Positions 6,774 to 13,672 of a DNA stretch of 31,114 nucleotides are shown one piece after another (positions within the stretch are counted from its first letter, which is position 1; each line of letters begins with the position of its first letter). A program made the translations under genes and the position numbers. Below the pieces are notes generated by a model. It did no database searches, was not told the origin of the DNA, and saw only the letters and a program-made list of their open reading frames with translations. Source of the stretch: Pusillimonas sp035515275 (lineage in GTDB: Bacteria > Pseudomonadota > Gammaproteobacteria > Burkholderiales > Burkholderiaceae_B); assembly GCF_035515275.1 (NCBI RefSeq), contig NZ_DATJBQ010000085.1, forward strand, positions 1 through 31,114, given 5' to 3'.

Positions 6774-7511
6774 ATGATCGAACGTATCGCGGTGCCTACG
6801 CAAAGTCCCAACGCTCTCGAAGCCGTCGATCTGCACGCCTGGCATGACCACTCTCACGTGCTCAGGGGCGTCAACCTATGCATTACGGCGGGGCAGGTGG
6901 CCGTAGTGCTCGGCCGCCCAGGCTCAGGACACGACGCCCTGCCAGACGTCATCATGGGCCGCTCGGCGTCACGCACAGGCTCCATACGCATTCACGGCGC
7001 CGAGTCCATCACCCACACCCCCGAAAAAATCCCCCACCTGGGCATCGGCTACTGCGGCGCCGGCACCGGCATTTTTGTAGGCTTGTCGTGCGAAGAAAAC
7101 CTGCTCATGCCGTCCGACACCGAAGATACCCTGGGTGGCGGCATGTCGCTGGCCGAAATCTACGAGCTCTTGCCCAACCTCTACCCCCGCCGCCACATGC
7201 CCTGCACCCGGCTTTCGGGCGGCGAACAACAAATGCTCGCCGTGGCTCGCATCTTGCGCACTGGCGCCAACCTGATCCTGCTGGACAACATCACCGACGG
7301 TCTGGCGCCGGTCATGGTGCAGGGTCTGGCCAACATGGTCGAACGGCTGCGCACTCTGGGCTACAGCTTGCTGCTGGTCGAGCAAAACCTTGAGTTCGCG
7401 GCCCCCCTGGCCGACTGTTTCTACATCATGCACGAAGGCCAAATACTTGAAAAAGCCCAACCCAACGCACTAACCCAAAGGCAAGATCTGTTCAGGGAAT
7501 TCGCAGGATAG
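6774..7511 (+). CDS. LivF-like ABC ATPase homologue with lost catalytic residues
   Basis: 245 residues that align along their length with the LivF-type ATPase encoded nearby at 7641-8411. The signature motif LSGGEQQMLAVAR (147-159) and the LLVEQN switch region (200-205) are kept. The Walker A is altered: GRPGSGHDAL (47-56) has His53 where the Lys should be and Asp54 in place of Ser/Thr. Walker B is LILLDN (167-172) with Asn in place of the catalytic Glu. The segment equivalent to VPE in the Q-loop region is also changed (GYCGAGTG, 92-99). It is therefore unlikely to hydrolyse ATP by itself. The reading frame is intact, so it looks like a maintained pseudoenzyme rather than a decayed gene. It is transcribed towards the livHMGF operon, which has its own LivF. 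The start has no obvious Shine-Dalgarno. Confidence 0.8.
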   Translation: MIERIAVPTQSPNALEAVDLHAWHDHSHVLRGVNLCITAGQVAVVLGRPGSGHDALPDVIMGRSASRTGSIRIHGAESITHTPEKIPHLGIGYCGAGTGIFVGLSCEENLLMPSDTEDTLGGGMSLAEIYELLPNLYPRRHMPCTRLSGGEQQMLAVARILRTGANLILLDNITDGLAPVMVQGLANMVERLRTLGYSLLLVEQNLEFAAPLADCFYIMHEGQILEKAQPNALTQRQDLFREFAG

Positions 7512-7520
7512 CGCCCGCTT

Positions 7521-7598
7521 GTCCGAACCCCGAGGAGCGCAGCGACGAGCTTGAGTTCGGACGCCTCCGCCCGAATGCAGAAAATGCGGGCAGCCCGC
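7521..7598. repeat. Structured GC-rich inverted repeats between convergent genes
   Basis: GTCCGAAC (7521-7528) and GTTCGGAC (7555-7562) are perfect 8-base arms around a 26-base interior, followed by a second hairpin, GCGGGC (7586-7591) / GCCCGC (7593-7598). They fill the 129-base gap between the LivF-like gene and livF, which are convergent. No T-run follows on either strand. They could serve as a bidirectional transcription end or be a copy of a dispersed extragenic palindrome. Confidence 0.45.
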
Positions 7599-7640
7599 CG
7601 AAGGACGGGCCGCGGGATGGGTTCGCCACACAAGCCCCAG

Positions 7641-8411
7641 TTAAGCAGTAGCCTCCTGCCCTTTCTTACCCAACCCCAGATAACTCTCAATCACCCGCGG
7701 ATTATGCGCCAATTCGGCAGCCTGCCCTTCCAGCACAACCTCGCCAGTTTCAAGCACATATCCATAATCAGCCACCTGCAAAGCCGCCCGGGCATTTTGC
7801 TCGACCAGCAAAATCGACACCCCCGTACTACGCAAGCGGGCAATAATCTGGAAGATCTCGCGGACAATACGCGGCGCCAGACCCAGGCTGGGTTCGTCGA
7901 GCATCAGCAGCTTGGGCTGGGCCATGAGCGCACGACCCACCGCCAGCATCTGACGTTCGCCGCCCGAAAGCGTACCTGCATGCTGCTCACGACGTTCGCG
8001 TAACCGAGGGAAAAGTTCGAACACCTCTTCGAGCTTGTCCTTCCAGCCCGCCTGACGCGCCCGATACAAACGAAAACCGCCCAGTAATAGATTGTCTTCG
8101 ACCGACATGGTGCCGAACAGCTCGCGCAGCTCGGGCACCAGCGACATGCCCTGAGCCACCCTGCGCTCAACGTTCCACCCGCTTATTTGCTTGCCCAGGT
8201 ATTGAACCGAGCCCGCGCTGCTGCCCGTAGTGGGCAGCGAGCCCATGATCGAATTGAGCAAAGTCGATTTACCCGCTCCGTTACCGCCGATGACGGTTAC
8301 GATGCTGCCCGGCGCCACCGTGATATTGGCATTGAGCAGGGCGTGTACCTTGCCGTACTGCGTGCTAAGGCCTTCGACCTTCAGCACCGGTTGTTGGTCG
8401 GCCGTACTCAT
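7641..8411 (-). CDS. livF: Branched-chain amino acid-type ABC transporter ATPase (LivF)
   Basis: 256 residues with a complete ABC ATPase core: Walker A GGNGAGKS (42-49), signature LSGGERQ (148-154), Walker B LLMLDE (168-173) and the LivF-type LLVEQNA switch. LivF pairs with LivG to power uptake of branched-chain amino acids or related amides and urea. It is last in the operon, and its ATG overlaps the stop of the livM-livG fusion by 4 bases (ATGA), so translation is coupled. The substrate cannot be read from an ATPase, and no binding-protein gene is present to help. Confidence 0.93.
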   Translation of the reverse strand: MSTADQQPVLKVEGLSTQYGKVHALLNANITVAPGSIVTVIGGNGAGKSTLLNSIMGSLPTTGSSAGSVQYLGKQISGWNVERRVAQGMSLVPELRELFGTMSVEDNLLLGGFRLYRARQAGWKDKLEEVFELFPRLRERREQHAGTLSGGERQMLAVGRALMAQPKLLMLDEPSLGLAPRIVREIFQIIARLRSTGVSILLVEQNARAALQVADYGYVLETGEVVLEGQAAELAHNPRVIESYLGLGKKGQEATA

Positions 8412-10246
8412 GCTGTGCCTCCTGCGGTTGCCGTGTTGGCGGGGGTGTCGAGCTCTAGTTCGTCGTCGATACCACCCAGATAAGCTTCAAGCACCGCTGG
8501 GTTCTGTTGAACCTCGGCGGGCGTACCTTCGGCCAGCTTCGTGCCGAAGTCCATCACGACAAGGTGATCGGTAAGATTCATGACAAAATCCATGTCGTGC
8601 TCGACCAGAAGAATGCTCATGCCTTCTTTGCGCAATTGATCGAGCACTGTGGCGAGTTCTTGTTTTTCTTTGTAGCGCAGCCCTGCTGCCGGCTCGTCGA
8701 GCAACAGCAAAATAGGGTCAGCCGCCAGCGCGCGCGCAATTTCGAGAATACGCTGTTGCCCCAAGGCCAGGTTGCCTGCCTGCTCGTAGAGATAGTCGCC
8801 CAGGCCGACACGCTGCAGTTGCTTGGCCGCTTCGTGCAACAGGGCGGCCTCGGTGCGGCGTTCGATGTGCAAGGCCGCCGGCACCACACCGACTTTACCG
8901 CGCAAGTGCGCACCCAATGCCACGTTCTCGAGCACGGTCATGGTGGGCAATAGCTGGACGTGCTGAAAGGTACGCCCCACACCCAATTTGGCGATTTCGC
9001 GCGAGGGCATCTTGTCGAGACGATGCCCGAGGAAATCAATTTTGCCGCTGGTGGAAGGCAACACACCCGTGATCAGGTTGAAGGTGGTACTTTTACCCGC
9101 CCCGTTAGGGCCGATAAGACCCATGATTTCGCCGGCCTTGAGCGAAAAACTGATGTCGTTGACCGCCACCAGGCCGCCGAACTCTTTGCGCGCTGCGTCA
9201 AGCTGAAGCACCTGCGTGCCCAGCTCGGGACGGCGGCGTTGCGGCAGGGCCGGGGCCTCGGGGGGGGCAGCGCCCTGGCGTCGGCTTTTGCCTTGCCCCG
9301 TAAGGCCGGCCCACCACGAAACAATAATCGGCCAGACACCGTCACGTGCATATTGCAGCACCAGGATCATCAATATACCGAAAACCACCAGCTCGAAGTT
9401 GGCCGTAGTGTCGATAATTTTAGGCAATACGTTCTGGATCTGATCCTTGAGGGTCAGGATAAGGCCCGAGCCCACAATGGCACCCCACACGCTGGTGCCG
9501 CCGCCCACCACCGCCATGAACAGGTATTCGATGCCGTAGTTCAGGCCAAAGGGACTGGGGCTGACCGCACGCTGCATGTGCGCATACAACCAGCCCGACA
9601 AGCAAGCCAGCAGTGCCGAATAAACAAAAATAATGACCTTGTACGACGCCATGTTGATGCCGAACGACTCGGCCATGCCACCCCCGCTTTTAAGCGCGCG
9701 AATAGCACGCCCGGGGCGGGAATCGAGCAGGTTGCGCGTAGCCCACATGGACAACAGCACAAACACCCAGATCAGGTAATAGATGTCGCGGCCGTCGCGT
9801 AGCGAAAGGCCCAGGAAGTTGATGGCCTGAATACCCGCGATACCGTCGTATTGGCCCAGAAACTCGAGGTTGCCGAACAAATAGTACAAGGACAGGCACC
9901 AGGCAATGGTGCCCAGCGGCAAGTAGTGTCCCGACAATCGCAGGGTAATGGCGCCCAGAATATAGGCCACCAAAAAAGTGATGGCCAGACCGGCCAGCAA
10001 GGCCAGCCAGGGCGACCAGCCAGAAGCAGTGGTGAGGTAGGCGGTGGCATAGGCGCCGATGCCCACAAACGCTGCCTGACCGAACGAGGTCAGGCCGCCC
10101 ACACCGGTAAGCAGCACCAGGCCCAGTACCACCAGGGTGGCGAGGCCAATGTAGTTGAGCTGCGTGATCCAGAATTCAGGCGTGGCCGACATTGCCGGCA
10201 ACACCGCCATGATCACAAGGAAAACAACAAGAATGACGCGATTCAT
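8408..10246 (-). CDS. Fused LivM permease - LivG ATPase of a branched-chain amino acid-type ABC transporter
   Basis: 612 residues joining two usually separate subunits. Residues 1 to about 315 are a LivM-type permease with many membrane segments and the TGVGGLTSFGQAAFVGIGAY signature (47-66). A short charged, Pro-rich linker (about 316-345) follows. Residues from about 347 are a LivG-type ATPase: Walker A GPNGAGKS (379-386), signature LALGQQR (493-499), Walker B LLLLDE (513-518) and LLVEHD (546-551). All catalytic residues are present. The ATG at 10246 is chosen over an upstream in-frame start at 10288 because GAGGAG lies 7 bases before it and the upstream extension would overlap livH. It starts 2 bases after the livH stop. 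Confidence 0.92.
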   Translation of the reverse strand: MNRVILVVFLVIMAVLPAMSATPEFWITQLNYIGLATLVVLGLVLLTGVGGLTSFGQAAFVGIGAYATAYLTTASGWSPWLALLAGLAITFLVAYILGAITLRLSGHYLPLGTIAWCLSLYYLFGNLEFLGQYDGIAGIQAINFLGLSLRDGRDIYYLIWVFVLLSMWATRNLLDSRPGRAIRALKSGGGMAESFGINMASYKVIIFVYSALLACLSGWLYAHMQRAVSPSPFGLNYGIEYLFMAVVGGGTSVWGAIVGSGLILTLKDQIQNVLPKIIDTTANFELVVFGILMILVLQYARDGVWPIIVSWWAGLTGQGKSRRQGAAPPEAPALPQRRRPELGTQVLQLDAARKEFGGLVAVNDISFSLKAGEIMGLIGPNGAGKSTTFNLITGVLPSTSGKIDFLGHRLDKMPSREIAKLGVGRTFQHVQLLPTMTVLENVALGAHLRGKVGVVPAALHIERRTEAALLHEAAKQLQRVGLGDYLYEQAGNLALGQQRILEIARALAADPILLLLDEPAAGLRYKEKQELATVLDQLRKEGMSILLVEHDMDFVMNLTDHLVVMDFGTKLAEGTPAEVQQNPAVLEAYLGGIDDELELDTPANTATAGGTA

Positions 10247-10248
10247 GG

Positions 10249-11283
10249 CTACTCCTCGTCGACGTGCGTTGTGCCGAACGAGCGCCACAGCAATACAGGG
10301 ATGATCAGGGTAAACACAATGACCTCTTTATAGGCGCTTGCCCAGAACGACGAGAATGCTTCAAGAATACCCACGAACAATGCGCCGATGGCTGCCAGCG
10401 GATAGCTGCCCAGCCCGCCGATAATGGCGGCGACAAAGCCTTTGAGGCCAATGAGGAAGCCTGTGTCGTAATAGATGGTGGTAACCGGGGAAATAAGCAT
10501 GCCCGACAATGCCCCAATGGCGGCCGCCAGGGTAAATGTCAGGCTGCCCGACATATTGGTGCTGATGCCGACTAACCGCGCCCCACGCCGATTGACGGCG
10601 GTGGCGCGCAGCGCGCGCCCGTACAGGGTTTTGCCGAAAAACAGCCACAGCGCCACAATAAGCAGGCCGCAGGTAACCAGCACGAAGAACGTCTGTGCCG
10701 ACCACGAAATGGCGCCCATGTCGATTGAGCCTTCCATGAAGGGCGGCGTGCGCCAGCCTTCGGCCCCAAAGAACACCAGCCCCAGGCCCAGCATGGCAAA
10801 ATGCACGGCCACCGAAATAATGAGAAGCACCAGAACGCTGGCCTCGGCCACCGGCTGATACACCAGGCGATAAACCATGGGACCCAAGGGTATGACCAGC
10901 GCCAGAGAAAACAGCACATTGATCCACAGAGGCGTATCGGTACTGACCACATAAGGCGCTGCGAAGAACAGCACCAGGGGCAGCGCCAGCGACCACACGG
11001 CCTTGCGAGGCAGAGTGCCCCATTCGCGACTGCGTAACGCGGCGATAAAATCGGCAATGAACACCACAACGCCCACAATAAGCAGCAAATTGACGGTGCC
11101 TGGAATACGGCCGTTTACCATGAACGCAAGCGTTAAGGCGCCGTAGGCCACGAACTCGCCCTGAGGTATGAAGATTACCCGCGTAACCAAAAATACCAGC
11201 ACCAGCGCCAAGCCCAACAGCGCGTACACCGCGCCGTTCAGGATTCCGTCCTGGAGCAAAATTAATATTATTGTCGAATCCAT
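10249..11283 (-). CDS. livH: Branched-chain amino acid-type ABC transporter permease (LivH)
   Basis: 344 residues from the internal ATG at 11283; the frame can be opened at 11319, but the family's N-terminus starts at about LLQDGILNGAVYALLGLALV. It is a multi-spanning inner-membrane permease with the LivH signature region GVYAL-like start, IPQGEF segment and late GLKGFVAAIIGGLGS motif (the EAA-like loop contacting the ATPase). First gene of livH - livM/G - livF. It has an upstream gap of 228 bases to msrB with conspicuous inverted repeats. No periplasmic binding protein (livK/livJ) lies in the window, so that partner must be encoded elsewhere. Confidence 0.92.
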   Translation of the reverse strand: MDSTIILILLQDGILNGAVYALLGLALVLVFLVTRVIFIPQGEFVAYGALTLAFMVNGRIPGTVNLLLIVGVVVFIADFIAALRSREWGTLPRKAVWSLALPLVLFFAAPYVVSTDTPLWINVLFSLALVIPLGPMVYRLVYQPVAEASVLVLLIISVAVHFAMLGLGLVFFGAEGWRTPPFMEGSIDMGAISWSAQTFFVLVTCGLLIVALWLFFGKTLYGRALRATAVNRRGARLVGISTNMSGSLTFTLAAAIGALSGMLISPVTTIYYDTGFLIGLKGFVAAIIGGLGSYPLAAIGALFVGILEAFSSFWASAYKEVIVFTLIIPVLLWRSFGTTHVDEE

Positions 11284-11321
11284 CCCTACCACACTGTTTA
11301 AGTCGATTAGATAGCACAACT

Positions 11322-11355
11322 GTTAGCCTGAAATACATTTCAGGTTGGTGCTAAC
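11322..11355. repeat. Nested inverted repeats upstream of livH
   Basis: An inner perfect palindrome CTGAAAT-AC-ATTTCAG (11328-11343) lies inside an outer pair GTTAGC (11322-11327) / GCTAAC (11350-11355). It sits 39-72 bases upstream of the livH start and could be an operator, or a leader hairpin of the livH transcript. Confidence 0.5.
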
Positions 11356-11399
11356 CAGGAATTATGGAGAGAATCAAGTGCAAAGTCTTTAAGGGGATT

Positions 11400-11439
11400 C
11401 CCTGCATCAGGGCTGAAAGCCCGGTTGCTTCATGCCGGG
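11400..11439. promoter_or_regulatory. Cluster of mutually exclusive hairpins between livH and msrB
   Basis: Three stems share bases: CCCTG (11400-11404) with CAGGG (11408-11412); GGGCT (11410-11414) with AGCCC (11418-11422); CCCGG (11420-11424) with CCGGG (11435-11439). The middle stem cannot form together with either neighbour, as in attenuators. It lies about 117-156 bases before livH and 73-112 before msrB, so it could belong to either leader. I do not recognise it as a known riboswitch. Confidence 0.4.
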
Positions 11440-11511
11440 AACCTACGCCGCTTTTGAAAGTCGATTAACATAGTAGATGCTTTGATCACGACACGGCACA
11501 AGGTTTTTTTC

Positions 11512-11907
11512 ATGCAAAAGCTTGTTAAATCAGACGCCGAATGGCGGGCCCAACTTTCACCCGAAGAATATTACGTAACGCGCCAGAAGGGCACTGAACG
11601 ACCGTTTTCGGGTCGTTACTGGAACACCAGCCAGGCAGGCATATATCGCTGTATCGGTTGCGGTACCGCCCTGTTCGCGTCCGACACCAAATTCGACGCC
11701 GGTTGCGGCTGGCCCAGCTATTTCGAAGCGCTTGACCCAACGCTTGTGCGCGAAGAGCAAGACCACAGTCACGGCATGGTGCGCACCGAAGTCCTGTGCA
11801 ATGTGTGCGACTCGCATCTGGGTCATGTGTTTCCCGACGGGCCGCCGCCCACCGGCCTGCGCTATTGCATCAACTCTCTTTCGCTTCAATTCGAACCCAC
11901 CGAATGA
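11512..11907 (+). CDS. msrB: Peptide-methionine (R)-S-oxide reductase MsrB
   Basis: 131 residues. It reduces methionine-R-sulfoxide in proteins. The zinc site is made by two CxxC motifs (Cys47/50 and Cys96/99). The catalytic Cys119 is in RYCINS, and Cys65 in GCGWPSY is in the usual place of the resolving cysteine. There is no signal peptide, so it is cytoplasmic. The ATG at 11512 is preferred to an in-frame TTG at 11482, since the family begins at about this point and AAGG lies about 9 bases upstream. Its stop overlaps the yciB start by 4 bases (ATGA), leading the msrB-yciB-bolA-parvulin operon. Confidence 0.96.
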   Translation: MQKLVKSDAEWRAQLSPEEYYVTRQKGTERPFSGRYWNTSQAGIYRCIGCGTALFASDTKFDAGCGWPSYFEALDPTLVREEQDHSHGMVRTEVLCNVCDSHLGHVFPDGPPPTGLRYCINSLSLQFEPTE

Positions 11908-12479
11908 AAAAATTCCTCTTCGACCTGTTTCCGCTGATTCTGTTTTTTCTGGCGTTCAGGTTCTACGACATCTACACAGCCACCGCAGTGGCCATGGCGG
12001 CCAGCGTGGGGCAAATCATCTGGATCAAACTGCGCGGCAAGGCTATTGAAGCCACCCACTGGATCAACCTTACGGTCATTGTCGTGTTTGGCGGCGCTAC
12101 GCTGGCCCTGCAAAACGACGCCTTCATCAAATGGAAGCCCACCGTACTGTACTGGCTGTTCGCCGCTATTTTGCTGGGGGGTCGCTACCTGTTCAAGCGC
12201 AATCTCCTCAAAAGGGTCATGGGCGCCCAAATCGCCCTTGAGGAAACCATCTGGGACAAACTCAACGTCAGTTGGGCGAGTTTTTTTGTATTATCCGGCG
12301 GGCTTAATCTTTACGTGGCGTTTTCAGGGCAGTTCACCGAGGCCCAATGGGTCAATTTCAAGGTGTTCGGCCTAATGGCCCTGATGGTTGTGTTTGTCAT
12401 CGTGCAATCCATCTGGCTGGGGCGCCATATTAAACAAGACGCCCCCCAAACATTATCCGGCAAGAAGGAAAACCCCTAA
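11904..12479 (+). CDS. yciB: Inner-membrane septation protein A (YciB/IspZ family)
   Basis: 191 residues with about five membrane segments and the family's N-terminus MKKFLFDLFPLILFF, the WIKLRGK loop, and the QWVNFKVFG segment near the end. YciB contributes to cell envelope synthesis and septation in enterobacteria; its biochemical activity is unknown. The ATG at 11904 is inside the msrB stop (ATGA), and the gene's own stop overlaps the bolA ATG by one base (TAATG), so translation of the three is coupled. A longer frame opening at 11796 would sit inside msrB and is discarded. Confidence 0.94.
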   Translation: MKKFLFDLFPLILFFLAFRFYDIYTATAVAMAASVGQIIWIKLRGKAIEATHWINLTVIVVFGGATLALQNDAFIKWKPTVLYWLFAAILLGGRYLFKRNLLKRVMGAQIALEETIWDKLNVSWASFFVLSGGLNLYVAFSGQFTEAQWVNFKVFGLMALMVVFVIVQSIWLGRHIKQDAPQTLSGKKENP

Positions 12480-12757
12480 TGTCTGCAACCGAAACCGTCG
12501 CCGCCCAGCGCGCCGACCTGCTGCGGCAGCGGCTGAATGCGCTTGATCCTTCCAGCCTCGAGATCATCGATGAGTCGCATCTGCATGCCGGTCACGCCGG
12601 TGCACGCGACGGTGCAAGCCACTTTCGTGTCATTGTTTCGTCGCCGAAATTTACCGGCCTTACGGCGCTGGCTCGTCATCGCCTCGTGTATGATCGCGTG
12701 CACGATCTCATCCCCCACCCCATCCACGCCCTGGCCATAGAAACCAGCAAAATCTAA
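12479..12757 (+). CDS. bolA: BolA family protein
   Basis: 92 residues of the BolA/YrbA family. These small proteins partner with monothiol glutaredoxins in iron-sulfur cluster handling and can act as transcription regulators. The family core is visible: ESHLHAGHAGA (about 32-42) followed by SHFRVIVSSPKFTGLTALARHR (47-68 region) with the conserved His and FxG residues, then the terminal HALAIET strand. The ATG shares one base with the yciB stop. Twelve bases separate it from the parvulin gene. A plain BolA-like name is safest, as the BolA and IbaG types are not separated here. Confidence 0.92.
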   Translation: MSATETVAAQRADLLRQRLNALDPSSLEIIDESHLHAGHAGARDGASHFRVIVSSPKFTGLTALARHRLVYDRVHDLIPHPIHALAIETSKI

Positions 12758-12769
12758 ACAAAGGTATCC

Positions 12770-13546
12770 ATGAAACGACTCGCCCTGTTTGCCGCAACCT
12801 GCGTCATCGCCATTCCGGCTTACGCCCAAAACGTTGCCACGGTCAACGGCAAGGCCATTACACAAAAGCAACTCGACAACTTCGTGGCCATGCTTATAAA
12901 AGAAGGCGCACAAGATTCGCCCCAGTTGCGCGAACAAGTCAAACAGGAAATGATCGGTAGACTGGTGGCCGTGCAGGCCGCTGAAAAAGCCGGCCTCGAC
13001 AAACAAGACGCCGTCAGGCAAGAGATCGAACTGGCCCGTCAAGGCATTTTGGTGCGGGCTCTCATGACCGACCACCTTGCAAAACACCCCGTTACCGACG
13101 CCGAGATCCAGGCCGAGTACGACGCGATAAAAAAAGCTCAGGAAGGCCGCCAGGAATACAAACTGCGGCACATTCTGGTGGCCGAAGAGCAGGCGGCAAA
13201 AGACATTATCGCGGCCATTCAAAGCAAGAAAACCACCTTCGATGAAGCCGCCAAAAAAGACTCCATCGACCCAGGCAGCGGCGCCAAAGGCGGCGACCTG
13301 GGGTGGGGCCCCAGCAGCAACTATGTGCCCGAGTTTGCCCAAGCGGTCGAAAGCCTGAAAAAAGGCGAACTCACCACCGCGCCCGTTCAAACGCAGTTTG
13401 GCTGGCATGTCATTCAGGTTGACGACTCCCGCCCTATCACCATGCCCGACGTCAAAGACGTCAAGCCCCAGCTCGAAGAAATGATGCGCCAGGAAAAGCT
13501 CATGCAATTTCAGAAAAGCCTGATGGATTCGGCCACCATCAAATAA
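12770..13546 (+). CDS. Periplasmic parvulin-type peptidyl-prolyl isomerase (Par27-like)
   Basis: 258 residues. A signal peptide is clear: MKR, a hydrophobic run, then AYA with probable cleavage after residue 19. A helical chaperone-like N-terminal domain (about 20-125) is followed by a rotamase domain (about 130-228) with the LRHILV start, GGDLGW near its middle and the final FGWHVIQVD segment. Length and layout match Par27 of Bordetella pertussis, a periplasmic isomerase and chaperone for outer-membrane proteins and autotransporters; that equivalence is my inference. AAAGG lies 7-8 bases before the ATG. It is the last gene of the msrB operon and is followed by a strong terminator. Confidence 0.92.
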   Translation: MKRLALFAATCVIAIPAYAQNVATVNGKAITQKQLDNFVAMLIKEGAQDSPQLREQVKQEMIGRLVAVQAAEKAGLDKQDAVRQEIELARQGILVRALMTDHLAKHPVTDAEIQAEYDAIKKAQEGRQEYKLRHILVAEEQAAKDIIAAIQSKKTTFDEAAKKDSIDPGSGAKGGDLGWGPSSNYVPEFAQAVESLKKGELTTAPVQTQFGWHVIQVDDSRPITMPDVKDVKPQLEEMMRQEKLMQFQKSLMDSATIK

Positions 13547-13599
13547 CAGCTGTACGGCAGGGTACGCATCCTGTCCAAGGGGTGTGCGCCTCCATGCAA

Positions 13600-13641
13600 A
13601 TCGCCCCGAAAAACCAACCGGTTTTTCGGGGCGATTTTTTT
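13600..13641 (+). terminator. Strong rho-independent terminator after the parvulin gene
   Basis: Sixteen-base arms (13600-13615 and 13620-13635, starting ATCGCCCC and ending GGGGCGAT) pair perfectly around an AACC loop and run into seven T. It also lies 32-73 bases beyond the ligA stop on the other strand, so it may end both converging transcripts, although the minus-strand T-run is only three bases. Confidence 0.93.
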
Positions 13642-13672
13642 GGCGGCTGTACAAACAGAAGCCAGGCAGAGT

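Noticed and set aside
8960..9802. 280-codon plus-strand frame inside the livM-livG fusion
   Set aside because: Antisense to an intact transporter gene with all motifs; composition typical of a shadow frame.
12476..13654. 392-codon open frame on the minus strand across bolA and the parvulin gene
   Set aside because: It is antisense to two firmly identified genes, shows no recognisable domain, and its length is explained by the GC-rich third codon positions of the sense genes.
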